Assembly (NCBI GenBank): GCA_964510345.1
Contig: CAZEBB010000010.1
Coordinates: 1-52,496, forward strand
From: JAAYQA01 sp964510345
Lineage (GTDB): Bacteria; Bacillota; Clostridia; Tissierellales; Peptoniphilaceae
Length of the DNA stretch: 52,496 bases
Reading direction: 5' to 3'
Below, piece by piece: positions 8,802 through 17,340 of this stretch. Below the pieces are notes generated by a model. The model saw only the letters and a program-made list of their open reading frames with translations. It ran no database searches and was not told the DNA's origin. A program made the translations under genes and the position numbers. How positions within the stretch are numbered: the first letter of the stretch is position 1; each line of letters opens with the position of its first letter.

Positions 8802-9714
8802 TGTGCTCTTCTGCGGAACTCCGGAATTTGCCCTTCCGACCTTGGAGGCGTTGCACGAAAACTTCGATGTAAGCCTCGTGATTTCCACGCCCGACAAACC
8901 TCGCAATCGGGGTGTCGTCACCCCGACACCGGTGAAACAAAGAGCGCTTGAGTTAGGGATTCCCGTCATGACACCGGAGAATATCAACGACCCGGAGATC
9001 ATACGAGAACTTGAGAGCCGCAAATTCGATTTCATCGTCGAAGTCGCGTATGGGAAACTATTGAAACCTGCGTTCTTAGACTTGGCGAAGGATCGTGTGC
9101 TCAACGTGCACCCCTCACTGTTACCCCTATATCGAGGTGCGGCTCCTCTGGTATGGCCGATCCTTAATGGGGATGCGGAATCCGGGGTGAGTATTATGCT
9201 CGTGGATGAAGGGATGGACACGGGGGATGTTCTTGACCGAATTGCGATTCCGATCGAGGGAATACAGGCATCCGAACTTCACGATAGGCTTGCGAATCTC
9301 GGGGCAGAGGCGATCGTGCGCGTATTGAATGATTATGATCGCTATTATCAAGCGCGCAGCGCACAGGGAGAGTCTCACACCTACGCAAAAAAGATCACGA
9401 AAGACATGGGGCATCTGTCCTTTGAAGAGACCGGTGAGCAGATCCTCCGACGCATCCGAGGGCTCAACCCTTGGCCGGGTACCTATTTTTTTATGGAGGG
9501 GAAACGGATACAGGTGCTCGATGCGGAGATTACGGAGTTGGAGGGGGATCATCGCCCCGGCACTGTTTACAAAGCGGATCCTACTGGTATATATATAGTA
9601 AGCTCCGATGTCGGAGTGAAGATGACAAAGATTAAACCGAGTGGAAAAAAAGAAATGACAGCGGACGCCTTCTTGCGAGGGCACCCCATCAAAAAAGGGG
9701 TCACTGTCGAATAG
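8785..9714 (+). CDS. fmt: Methionyl-tRNA formyltransferase
   Basis: A 309-residue enzyme that formylates Met-tRNA(fMet) from 10-formyl-THF for translation initiation. It starts MKKSFNVLFCGTPEFALPTL. The catalytic region has LNVHPSLLPLYRGAAPL (Asn-His and the SLLP loop) and MLVDEGMDTGDVL. The C-terminal OB-like tRNA-binding domain begins near residue 205. The ATG at 8785 is preferred on family length and N-terminus. An in-frame TTG at 8743 would overlap def by 59 nt. Confidence 0.95.
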   Translation: MKKSFNVLFCGTPEFALPTLEALHENFDVSLVISTPDKPRNRGVVTPTPVKQRALELGIPVMTPENINDPEIIRELESRKFDFIVEVAYGKLLKPAFLDLAKDRVLNVHPSLLPLYRGAAPLVWPILNGDAESGVSIMLVDEGMDTGDVLDRIAIPIEGIQASELHDRLANLGAEAIVRVLNDYDRYYQARSAQGESHTYAKKITKDMGHLSFEETGEQILRRIRGLNPWPGTYFFMEGKRIQVLDAEITELEGDHRPGTVYKADPTGIYIVSSDVGVKMTKIKPSGKKEMTADAFLRGHPIKKGVTVE

Positions 9715-9727
9715 AGGGGAGTATGCC

Positions 9728-10402
9728 ATGTTTTATGATTGGACGATTATCCTATTAATCCCGGCGATGATCATCTCCATGATCGCACAGGCGAAAGTAT
9801 CATCCACCTACAACCGATATTTGCGCGTTCCGGCGCAGTCCGGCTATACCGGACTCGAAGTCGCGCGATCGATGCTCAACGCCAATGGGCTCACCAATGT
9901 GGCCATCGAACACGTACCGGGGCATTTGACCGACCACTACGACCCGAGGTCTCAAGTGCTTCGCTTATCGGATTCCGTATACAACGGAAACAGCATTGCC
10001 GCCGTCAGCGTAGCGGCACATGAAGTCGGGCACGCCTTACAGCATGCACAAGGCTACGCAGCGCTGCAATTTCGCAACACGATCGCACCGATCGTATCTT
10101 TCACATCCAATCTCGTGTGGATACTGATCATTGCGGGCTTGTTTTTAGCGTCTCGCAGTTTGTTAAATATCGGCATCCTGTTTTTTGTAGGGGTCGTGAT
10201 CTTTCAACTGGTCACCTTGCCGGTCGAGTTTAATGCGAGCCGTCGAGCGATCGCCAATTTACAGGACGGCTATATCCGTGCGGATGAGACGCCGGCCGCT
10301 CAGAAAGTACTCAATGCGGCTGCGATGACGTATGTCGCCGCAACCATTATGTCATTTGCTCAACTGATACGAATCCTGTTTCTTGCGAGGAGCAGAGATT
10401 AA
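9728..10402 (+). CDS. yugP: YugP-type membrane zinc metallopeptidase
   Basis: A 224-residue integral membrane protein of the neutral zinc metallopeptidase (peptidase membrane zinc, YugP) family. The zinc motif HEVGHALQH sits near residues 98-106. Hydrophobic segments lie at the N-terminus (about 5-22), about 120-160 and near the C-terminus. The substrate is not established. Its place between fmt and rsmB is common in clostridia. A terminator follows directly. Confidence 0.88.
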   Translation: MFYDWTIILLIPAMIISMIAQAKVSSTYNRYLRVPAQSGYTGLEVARSMLNANGLTNVAIEHVPGHLTDHYDPRSQVLRLSDSVYNGNSIAAVSVAAHEVGHALQHAQGYAALQFRNTIAPIVSFTSNLVWILIIAGLFLASRSLLNIGILFFVGVVIFQLVTLPVEFNASRRAIANLQDGYIRADETPAAQKVLNAAAMTYVAATIMSFAQLIRILFLARSRD

Positions 10403-10406
10403 CGAG

Positions 10407-10435
10407 ATCGGCCGTGAATTCATGGCCGATTTTTT
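10407..10435 (+). terminator. Rho-independent terminator after yugP
   Basis: ATCGGCCGTG (10407-10416) pairs with CATGGCCGAT (10421-10430) around an AATT loop, with one G-U pair, followed by TTTTT. It lies 5 nt after the yugP stop and directly before the rsmB ribosome binding site, so it may also act as an attenuator for rsmB. Confidence 0.8.
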
Positions 10436-10444
10436 AGGAGTCTT

Positions 10445-11698
10445 ATGAAAGATAGAGAAATAGCCGTTCAAATTTTGAAAGGCGTGACAACCGACCGACA
10501 GTTTGCGAATCGACTCTTGTCGGAAGCGCTGCAAAATGCGGATGATCGCACGGGGCGTCTGGTGAGGCGACTGGTCTACGGGACGCTGGACCATTTGGAG
10601 ACGATCGACCCTTTGATCGATTCACTGAACCGGTCCAAACGAAAGCGATTAGACCCGACCATACGAAATATCCTGAGGGTGTCTGTGTACCAGTTGTTGT
10701 ATTTGGATCGACTCCCTTCTTTTGCCGTCATCAACGAAGCCGTACAGATGGCCAAAAAGGTAAATCCTCGTTACGGAGGCTTCGTCAACGGAATGTTGCG
10801 AACGGTTGACCGCATGGAGTCCAAAACGCAGGAGTCTCCTTTTCCTGAAGTGATCGAAGACGCATTGCTCGTCGATTACACCGAAGAAGAGATTGAAGCG
10901 CTGATGCTCTCCTCCAGAGAGGTCCCGTATCTATGCATCCGCTACAACCCGCTGCGCGTAGAGAAAGGCGAACTCATTCGCTCGTTTGGGGCACTCGGTA
11001 TGGATCTCGTTCCGTCTGCGTTGACCCATGGTGTCTACCGCGTCATGCGGCCGGACCGGGTCATCGATACGGATATGTATGCGGAGGGTTGGTTTACCGT
11101 ACAAGATGAAGCAGCCGCCTCTGTCGTTCCCTACGCCGACCCGAAGCCCGGGGAGGCATGGCTGGACCTTTGTGCCGCACCCGGGGGCAAGAGTACGCAA
11201 CTCGCTGAGCATATGGGGGATCAAGGCCATGTACTTGCTTGCGATTTGTACGAAAACAAAGTGGAGCGAATCGCCGAACACGCGAAGCGACTGGGACTGC
11301 ATTCGTTACAGACCCGCGTATCGGATGCGGCGGCCTTTCATCCCGAGTTTGTTCAGTCTTTTGACGGCGTCCTGTTGGATGCGCCCTGTTCGGGGCTCGG
11401 GTTACTCCGAAGAAAACCGGATATCAAATACAATCGAACCAAAGAACAATTTGCAGAACTTCAGAACTTACAAGCGCAAATGCTCGACCATGCCGCTCAC
11501 TATGTCAAACCGGGAGGAGTCCTGGTATACAGTACCTGTACGATCCTCTCTTGTGAGAATCAAGCACAGATCGAGCGTTTTTTGCGTGACCACAAGGACT
11601 TTTCACCTCGAGATGATCGGCTCGACCACCGTGTCGATATGGTCGCTACGATGGCAGACGGGTTTTATATGACAGCTCTTCGAAAGACGACGGCGTGA
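10445..11698 (+). CDS. rsmB: 16S rRNA (cytosine-967-C5) methyltransferase
   Basis: A 417-residue SAM-dependent methyltransferase. An N-terminal NusB-like RNA-binding domain (about 1-135) precedes a Rossmann domain. The SAM motif LDLCAAPGGKSTQLAEH is near residues 240-256. The catalytic motifs are LLDAPCSGLGLLRRKPDIK (PC motif) and YSTCTILSCENQ (TC motif); the two Cys serve in catalysis and product release. The start follows AGGAG of the terminator tail. No terminator is seen before the rlmN promoter. Confidence 0.94.
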   Translation: MKDREIAVQILKGVTTDRQFANRLLSEALQNADDRTGRLVRRLVYGTLDHLETIDPLIDSLNRSKRKRLDPTIRNILRVSVYQLLYLDRLPSFAVINEAVQMAKKVNPRYGGFVNGMLRTVDRMESKTQESPFPEVIEDALLVDYTEEEIEALMLSSREVPYLCIRYNPLRVEKGELIRSFGALGMDLVPSALTHGVYRVMRPDRVIDTDMYAEGWFTVQDEAAASVVPYADPKPGEAWLDLCAAPGGKSTQLAEHMGDQGHVLACDLYENKVERIAEHAKRLGLHSLQTRVSDAAAFHPEFVQSFDGVLLDAPCSGLGLLRRKPDIKYNRTKEQFAELQNLQAQMLDHAAHYVKPGGVLVYSTCTILSCENQAQIERFLRDHKDFSPRDDRLDHRVDMVATMADGFYMTALRKTTA

Positions 11699-11725
11699 TA
11701 TGCTGACTTTGAGCCTTTCATAATG

Positions 11726-11734
11726 TGGTATAAT
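11726..11734 (+). promoter_or_regulatory. rlmN promoter, extended -10
   Basis: TGGTATAAT is an extended -10 with a perfect TATAAT (11729-11734), 17 nt before the rlmN start. No good -35 is visible upstream. It would start an rlmN-prpC-prkC-rsgA-rpe transcript. Confidence 0.6.
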
Positions 11735-11751
11735 ACGGGGATGGAGGATTC

Positions 11752-12828
11752 ATGCATACGGAATTAAACAGTCGAACGGTGGATGAACTCAGAGATTGGT
11801 TTCAAGATCGAGGTTGGCCTGCATTTCGCGGGAGTCAACTGTTCACTCACTTTCATAAACACAGGCAAACGGACCTGTCGCAAGTTAAGGGCTTCTCTAA
11901 CGAATTGTTGCGCGACATGGAAGATGCGGAATCGTTTGTTTCAACCGCTCGCATCGTACAGAAGCTCAGTTCGAAAAATGGCGACTCGGATAAATATGCC
12001 TTGGAGCTGCGAGACGGTCAAATCATAGAGGCGGTTTTTATGCGGTATCCGTCGCACAATACACTCTGTATTTCATCACAGGTGGGGTGCGCGATGGGAT
12101 GCGCTTTTTGCGCGTCGACAAAAGCCGGGCTCTTTCGAAATCTGACAGCAGGAGAGCTCCTCGCTCAATACTATGAAATCGCAAACGAATCGGGCGAGGA
12201 GATCCACAATATCGTTCTGATGGGTATCGGTGAACCGCTCGAAAATTACGACGAAGTGACGAGGGCTCTTCAGATCCTACACGATCCACAAGGGCGCAAT
12301 ATGAGCTATCGAAACATGACGTTGTCTACCTGTGGTGTCGTGCCCGGAATTCTGCGACTTAGCGAAGAGAGAATGCCGATTAACTTAGCGGTTTCGCTTC
12401 ATGCGGCGACGGACAGAAAACGACAGCTCATCATGCCGATCGCTAAGCGGTATCACTTAGAAGAATTGATCAAAGCTTGTGACACCTATTTTGACAAGAC
12501 CGGGCGTCGCGTCAGTTTTGAGTATACCGTCATCCCCACAGTCAATGACCGAAAGGAAGATATCGACCAACTGGTGACTCTGCTGAAGGGAAAGGGTGCC
12601 CATATCAACTTGATCGCCTACCACCCGATCAAAGAGTATGATCAGACGCGCCCTGGGGAAAAGGACCTGTATCGATTTGCACAGAAGTTGGAAGATAGGG
12701 GCTTACACGCCACCGTCAGACGTTCGATCGGGTTGGACGAAGACGGTGCCTGCGGACAATTGCGGGCAAAAGGGTTGAGAAGAAACAGTCAGGAAGTGTC
12801 AAATGGAAATTCAAACCAGAACGGATAA
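11752..12828 (+). CDS. rlmN: Dual-specificity 23S rRNA / tRNA adenine-C2 methyltransferase RlmN
   Basis: A 358-residue radical SAM enzyme that methylates A2503 of 23S rRNA and A37 of some tRNAs. The Fe-S cluster motif is CAMGCAFC (CX3CX2C). GIGEPLENYDEV follows, and CGVVPGILRL carries a methylatable Cys. The second catalytic Cys is near the C-terminus in DEDGACGQLRAKG. The ribosome binding site is GGAGGA at 11741-11747. The last 26 nt overlap prpC. Confidence 0.96.
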   Translation: MHTELNSRTVDELRDWFQDRGWPAFRGSQLFTHFHKHRQTDLSQVKGFSNELLRDMEDAESFVSTARIVQKLSSKNGDSDKYALELRDGQIIEAVFMRYPSHNTLCISSQVGCAMGCAFCASTKAGLFRNLTAGELLAQYYEIANESGEEIHNIVLMGIGEPLENYDEVTRALQILHDPQGRNMSYRNMTLSTCGVVPGILRLSEERMPINLAVSLHAATDRKRQLIMPIAKRYHLEELIKACDTYFDKTGRRVSFEYTVIPTVNDRKEDIDQLVTLLKGKGAHINLIAYHPIKEYDQTRPGEKDLYRFAQKLEDRGLHATVRRSIGLDEDGACGQLRAKGLRRNSQEVSNGNSNQNG

Positions 12829-13522
12829 AGGTCGTACGCGGCCGAAAAATGAAGACGCCGTCGGCGTCTGGCAAAAAGACGGTGTCGCCGTCATCGTCCT
12901 AGCAGACGGTCTCGGAGGCCATCGAGCGGGAGAGGTCGCCTCTCAAATGGTCGTCGACAGCGTATTCTCCTACTTAGAAGAGAAAGAGCCGGATCGCATC
13001 GACTGTGTAGAGACGCTGCGCTCAGCGGCTGAGCACGCGAATGAACTCGTATATCGAAAAGCTTCGGAAGACCCGGTCTACAAGGGGATGGGTGCGACCG
13101 TTGTTTTTGCATGTGTAACCAAGGAAACGATACACATCGGGCATGCGGGGGACAGTCGAGCGTATCTGTGCGGCTCTGACGGACTCGTACAACTGACGAT
13201 CGACCACTGCGTCTCCAACGAATTTCAACAAGAGGGTCGTGAAGTCAGCGAGAAGATCCGTCACATGGTGACGCGTGCGATGGGGACCGAACCCAAGATT
13301 CAGATCGACATGCAAGAGATTAAGCCCGCAGAGGGGACCCTGGTCCTATTATGCTCTGACGGTTTGTCAAACGAATTGCAGCCACACGAGATTGAAGCGA
13401 TTGTCAGCGCTGAATGGTCGTTGTCGGAAAAAGCGGACCGCTTGATTCAAACGGCGAATGACAATGGCGGAAAAGACAATATTTCGATCGCTCTCATCGA
13501 TTGGAGAGGAGGTTCTCAATGA
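12803..13522 (+). CDS. prpC: PP2C-family serine/threonine protein phosphatase (PrpC/Stp)
   Basis: A 239-residue metal-dependent phosphatase, partner and antagonist of the PrkC kinase. PP2C motifs are visible: RPKNEDAVGV (metal Asp), ADGLGGHRAGEVAS, GMGATVVFA, HAGDSRAYL, LLCSDGLSNEL and DNGGKDNISIALI. The start overlaps the end of rlmN by 26 nt after AGGAAG. Its stop overlaps the prkC start as ATGA. It should dephosphorylate PrkC and its targets in the cytoplasm. Confidence 0.95.
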   Translation: MEIQTRTDKGRTRPKNEDAVGVWQKDGVAVIVLADGLGGHRAGEVASQMVVDSVFSYLEEKEPDRIDCVETLRSAAEHANELVYRKASEDPVYKGMGATVVFACVTKETIHIGHAGDSRAYLCGSDGLVQLTIDHCVSNEFQQEGREVSEKIRHMVTRAMGTEPKIQIDMQEIKPAEGTLVLLCSDGLSNELQPHEIEAIVSAEWSLSEKADRLIQTANDNGGKDNISIALIDWRGGSQ

Positions 13523-15686
13523 TCCACACTGTACTTGCCAACCGTTACGAGATCGTCGAACAGATCGGCGAAGGCGGCATGGCAATTGTATACCGTGCTG
13601 TCGACCAGGTGTTAAAGCGCAATGTGGCGGTGAAAATCCTCAAACAACAGTTTAATGGCGACCAGGAGTTCATCGTCAATTTCGGCAACGAAGCTCAGTC
13701 TGCGGCCTCCCTAAATCATCAGAACATCGTCAATATTTTCGATGTCGGTACCGAAGAAATCAACGGTCAGACATTGTATTATATCGTGATGGAATGCATC
13801 GAAGGGGTGACGCTCAAAGAGCTGATTGATAAGGAAGCGCCTTTCGTGGATGCGCGAATCGCACATATTTCCATTCAGATCGCTCAAGCGTTAAAAGCTG
13901 CGCATGCCAATCGAATTATTCATCGGGACATCAAACCGCAGAATATTCTGATCAATCATGAGGACGATGTCAAAGTCACAGATTTCGGCATCGCGAAGAT
14001 CTCGACGAGTTCTACGATTACGTATACGTCATCGATCCTCGGTACCGTGCATTATATCTCGCCGGAACAGGCGAAGGGGAAGTTTATCGATGAGAAGTCG
14101 GATATCTACTCCTTGGGCATCGCGATGTACGAGATGGCGACCGGAAATGTTCCCTTTGACGGAGAAAACGCCGTTGCAATCGCGATTCGCCATATTCAAG
14201 ATCCGCTGATTCCGCCGATTGACTTAAATCCCTCACTCTCAAAGGGGCTCAATCAGATCATCGTGAAAGCGCTGGAGAAAGACACCTCGCAGCGCTATGC
14301 GAGCGCTTCGGATTTGTTGGAGGACCTGAAGAATTACAAAACGCTTCACATCACAGAGAAATCAGAGATCGACCATACGACGATCCTGACGCCGATCGAT
14401 CGGGAAAAGATTGAAGAGGCACAAAAGGCCGCCGTTGTTGAGGAAGAACCCGTTCAAAAAAGCGTCTATCAGGGAACGCCGCGCAAAAATGAAGAACCTG
14501 ATGTAGAACGACGCGATCCGTTTAAGCGCGTGATCTTACCGATCCTCTTAGCGGTGTTGTTCGTGGGTGGCGGATTCTTTTTTATCCGAAGTATGATGAG
14601 CCCGCCTCCGGAAACGGGTGCGGCGACTGAGAATTCCGAGGTCTTGATGGAAACCTTCCTCGGTTTGAAGGTACAAGCGGCGACGAGACGAGCGGAGCAA
14701 CTCGGTTTGAAACTGGTCCAAGCCGGTCAGTCGTACAGCACGGAGTATGCAAAAGATGAGATCATGGAGCAATCGATCAATCCCGGAAATCCCGTGCCGC
14801 CGGGCACGGAAGTCTCGGTCGTAATCTCATTAGGACAGGAGATGGTGGAAGTCCCGCCTCTACTCAATATCAGCCAGCAAGACGCGGAGTCTGCACTGAC
14901 CCGAGTCGGACTGAGCGTTGGCGATCAGCGCAATGACTTTTCCGACTCTTACAACGAGGGGATGGTCATGAAGCAGACGCCGGATGCGCGCACACTGGTC
15001 CCCAAAGGGTCCTCCGTTTCGATCACGATCAGCAAGGGTCGTAAAGTCGAAATGATCCAGATGCCCGACCTGCGGGATGAGAGCCAGTATGATGCGATCC
15101 GCACACTCAACGATATCGACCTTAAAGTCGGCAAGATCGAGCCCGAGCATAGCGACACGGTGGCGGAGGACTATGTCATCCGACAGTCGATCGCGCCGCA
15201 CTCGGAAGTGGAACCGAAAACCGCGATTGATTTAGTCATCAGCTTAGGGCCGAAGACAGAACCGGCCACGGAGCCGCCGGCCACGGAAGCACCACAAACC
15301 GAAGCGGATGTGGACTATGTGATCCAAGTGGTTCNNNNNNNNNNNNNNNNNNNNNNNNNNNNNNNNNNNNNNNNNNNNNNNNNNNNNNNNNNNNNNNNNN
15401 NNNNNNNNNNNNNNNNNNNNNNNNNNNNNNNNNNGCCACGGAAGCACCACAAACCGAAGCGGATGTGGACTATGTGATCCAAGTGGTTCCGCCGAGTCCG
15501 CAACCGGAGGGAGCGACCACTTATCATGTGGATATCGTTCGCGTGGAAGGGACGCACACGGAGGATGTCCTGAACGAGTCCTATCAATATCAGGACGGCA
15601 CGCAGAACATCCATTTGACGGATGCGCCCGGCTTAAAATTTGAGATCTATATCGACGGCACATTTGTGAAAGCCGTCACTCAATAG
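13519..15686 (+). CDS. prkC: PrkC-type Ser/Thr protein kinase with PASTA domains, broken by an assembly gap
   Basis: A membrane kinase that senses muropeptides and regulates wall growth and dormancy in Bacillota. The kinase domain (about residues 9-270) has GEGGMA, the Lys in VAVKIL, HRDIKPQN, DFG and GTVHYISPEQA. A membrane segment follows at about 337-357. Three PASTA modules span about 375-443, 444-513 and 514-576. Then come a Thr/Glu/Pro-rich linker and a C-terminal domain ending KAVTQ. The start at 13519 follows GGAGAGGAGG. A run of 100 N (15335-15434) appears to shift the frame. Merging the 55-bp duplicate on either side gives a continuous 670-residue protein (2013 nt including stop). 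Confidence 0.93.
15280..15334 (+). repeat. 55-bp contig-end duplicate, left copy (right copy 15435-15489)
   Basis: Positions 15280-15334 and 15435-15489 are identical over 55 bp and abut the N run on either side. An overlap of exactly 55 bp matches a k-mer size commonly used in de Bruijn assembly. It encodes part of the PrkC linker (ATEAPQTEADVDYVIQVV). It is most likely one genomic copy represented twice. Confidence 0.9.
15335..15434. other. Assembly gap of 100 N
   Basis: Exactly 100 unknown bases lie inside prkC. Exactly 100 is the usual placeholder for a gap of unknown size. The two sides share 55 identical bases, so the real gap is probably zero with a 55-bp overlap. A longer repeat array in the linker cannot be excluded. 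Confidence 0.95.
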
Positions 15687-15697
15687 GAGGCATTGCG

Positions 15698-16567
15698 ATC
15701 GAAGGGAAAATCATCAAGCTCGTCCGCGGAATCTACACGGTCTATACGAAAGACGGACCGGTAGCATGCAAGGCACGCGGCTTATTTCGTAAAAATGACA
15801 TTAAACCGATCGTCGGAGACGACGTCGTCATACGAATGGCACCCGATCAGGACATTGGCTATATTGAAGAGGTGAAGGAGAGAGAGAATCTCCTTCTTCG
15901 CCCTCCTGTGGCCAATATCGGTCGGGTTCTTATCGTGATGAGTCCGAAAGAACCGGATCTCAGCCTATTCTTATTGGATCGATTCCTGGTCATGTGCGAA
16001 CAACAGCACCTTCACGTATTGATCTGCTTTAATAAGAGTGACTTAAGTTCACCGGAGGAAATTTCCAAGCTTCGCACGATGTACGAATCGATCGGTTATC
16101 CGGTGATCTTTACGAGCACTGTGACCGGCGAAGGGCTCGATGCGCTTAAAGAAGCACTCCGGTTGGGAACCACGGCCGTGGCCGGACCGTCCGGTGTCGG
16201 CAAATCGACGATTCTCTCGACACTCTACGAGGGGTTGGATCTTCAAACGGGAGAAGTCAGTCAAAAGACGAGAAGAGGGCGCCATACCACGCGCCATATC
16301 GAAATTACCCGCATCGGTGAAGACGCGTATGTGCTCGACACTCCGGGGTTCTCATCACTGGATCTCTTATTTATGGAAGACGTCCACGACCTTCGTGCGT
16401 ATTTCCCCGAGTTTCCGCAAGGTGAATGCCGTTTTGACAACTGTCTGCATGTAAAAGAGCCGGACTGCGTCGTGAAGCGAGCATTGGACGAGGGAAAGAT
16501 TTCTGAGCATCGCTATGTCAACTATGTACAATTCATCAAAGAAATTGAAGAGCAAAGGAGATATTGA
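15698..16567 (+). CDS. rsgA: Ribosome small subunit-dependent GTPase RsgA, with a non-canonical start
   Basis: A circularly permuted GTPase that matures and checks the 30S subunit. The N-terminal OB fold reads EGKIIKLVRGIYTVYT. G motifs appear in permuted order: FNKSDLS (G4), then AGPSGVGKSTILSTL (G1), then LDTPGFSSL (G3). A C-terminal zinc site uses CRFDNCLHVKEPDC. AGGAGG lies at 15685-15690, but no ATG, GTG, TTG or CTG lies in frame between the upstream stop (15641) and ATG 15836. An ATC at 15698 (7 nt spacing) gives the expected N-terminus and 289 residues. ATT at 15692 is too close to the ribosome binding site, and ATG 15836 would delete most of the OB fold. The start given is therefore an inference. 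Confidence 0.85.
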   Translation: MEGKIIKLVRGIYTVYTKDGPVACKARGLFRKNDIKPIVGDDVVIRMAPDQDIGYIEEVKERENLLLRPPVANIGRVLIVMSPKEPDLSLFLLDRFLVMCEQQHLHVLICFNKSDLSSPEEISKLRTMYESIGYPVIFTSTVTGEGLDALKEALRLGTTAVAGPSGVGKSTILSTLYEGLDLQTGEVSQKTRRGRHTTRHIEITRIGEDAYVLDTPGFSSLDLLFMEDVHDLRAYFPEFPQGECRFDNCLHVKEPDCVVKRALDEGKISEHRYVNYVQFIKEIEEQRRY

Positions 16568-17220
16568 TGGCGAAACTGAGTCCTTCGATCTTGAACGCCG
16601 ATTTCTCTCGTTTAGGTGAGGAAATCGCGCTCTTAGAAGACAATGGAGTCGAGTATTTGCATCTGGACATCATGGACGGTCACTATGTGCCGAATCTATC
16701 GTTCGGTCCCGGTGTGGTCGCATCGCTAAAGAAACGATCCAATCTGATATTCGACGCTCACCTCATGGTCGAAAATCCGGATGCCTATCTGGATGATTTT
16801 GCCGCCGCGGGTGTTGACATCATCACGGTCCATCCCGAAAGCACGAAACACTTGCACCGAACGCTGAGCCGAATAAGGCAGTTGGGTATAAAAGCCGGCG
16901 TATCGCTGAACCCATCAACTCATCCATCGGTACTCGACTATGTATGGGATGTAACGGACCTGGTGCTGCTGATGAGCGTCAACCCCGGATTTGGTGGCCA
17001 AAGCTATATCGAAGTGATCGACGAAAAGTTGATCGCGATGAAAAATTTGGTTAAGACTCTCGATCATCGGGTACTAATTCAAGTAGACGGAGGCGTTAAG
17101 CTAAAAGAAGCGACGCGTCTGAACGCACTCGGAGCGGATCTGCTCGTCGTGGGCAGCGATATCTTCGGCGCAGACGACAAAGTGCAGAGAATCCGAGAGT
17201 ATCATAATGTAATATTGTAA
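16567..17220 (+). CDS. rpe: Ribulose-phosphate 3-epimerase
   Basis: A 217-residue TIM-barrel enzyme that interconverts ribulose 5-phosphate and xylulose 5-phosphate. Motifs include LSPSILNADFSRL, LHLDIMDGHYVPN (metal His and catalytic Asp), FDAHLMVENP, MSVNPGFGGQ and IQVDGGV. The ATG at 16567 lies 6 nt after AAAGGAG and overlaps the rsgA stop (TGATG). A TTG 3 nt earlier is too close to that site. The stop is immediately followed by the TPP riboswitch. Confidence 0.96.
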   Translation: MAKLSPSILNADFSRLGEEIALLEDNGVEYLHLDIMDGHYVPNLSFGPGVVASLKKRSNLIFDAHLMVENPDAYLDDFAAAGVDIITVHPESTKHLHRTLSRIRQLGIKAGVSLNPSTHPSVLDYVWDVTDLVLLMSVNPGFGGQSYIEVIDEKLIAMKNLVKTLDHRVLIQVDGGVKLKEATRLNALGADLLVVGSDIFGADDKVQRIREYHNVIL

Positions 17221-17299
17221 GACACTGGGGGAGCCAAGGCTGAGAGTCGAAAGACAACCCTTATACCTGATCCGGATAATACCGGCGGAGGGAAGTGTT
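17221..17299 (+). promoter_or_regulatory. TPP riboswitch (THI element) aptamer
   Basis: The conserved THI-box blocks are present: GGGGGAGCC, then GGCTGAGA, then ACCTGATCCGGATAATACC, then GCGGAGGGAAG. P1 forms between GACACT (17221-17226) and AGTGTT (17294-17299), with one G-U closing pair. It senses thiamine pyrophosphate and controls thiT-thiN. It begins on the base after the rpe stop, so either read-through from rpe or a promoter inside rpe feeds it. Confidence 0.96.
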
Positions 17300-17340
17300 G
17301 TTTTTTTCGCCACTCCTTTCGCCACGAAGGGAGATTTTTT
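17287..17340 (+). terminator. Riboswitch expression platform: antiterminator and RBS-containing terminator
   Basis: The terminator pairs CTCCTTTC (17313-17320) with GAAGGGAG (17326-17333) around GCCAC, with one G-U pair, then ATTTTTT, then the thiT ATG. The 3' arm contains the only thiT ribosome binding site (AAGGGAG). A competing antiterminator can pair 17287-17292 plus 17294-17297 with 17311-17320, with one bulged A and G-U pairs. This uses the aptamer's last conserved block and the P1 3' strand. TPP binding should therefore favour the terminator. Confidence 0.85.

Noticed and set aside
8235..9221. A 328-codon minus-strand open frame opposite def and fmt
   Set aside because: It lies wholly antisense to two well-recognised genes, shows no recognisable protein character and is explained as a mirror of their codon bias.
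15279..15477. A true frameshift truncating PrkC
   Set aside because: The shift arises only from the 100-N placeholder and duplicated 55 bp; merging restores the frame exactly.
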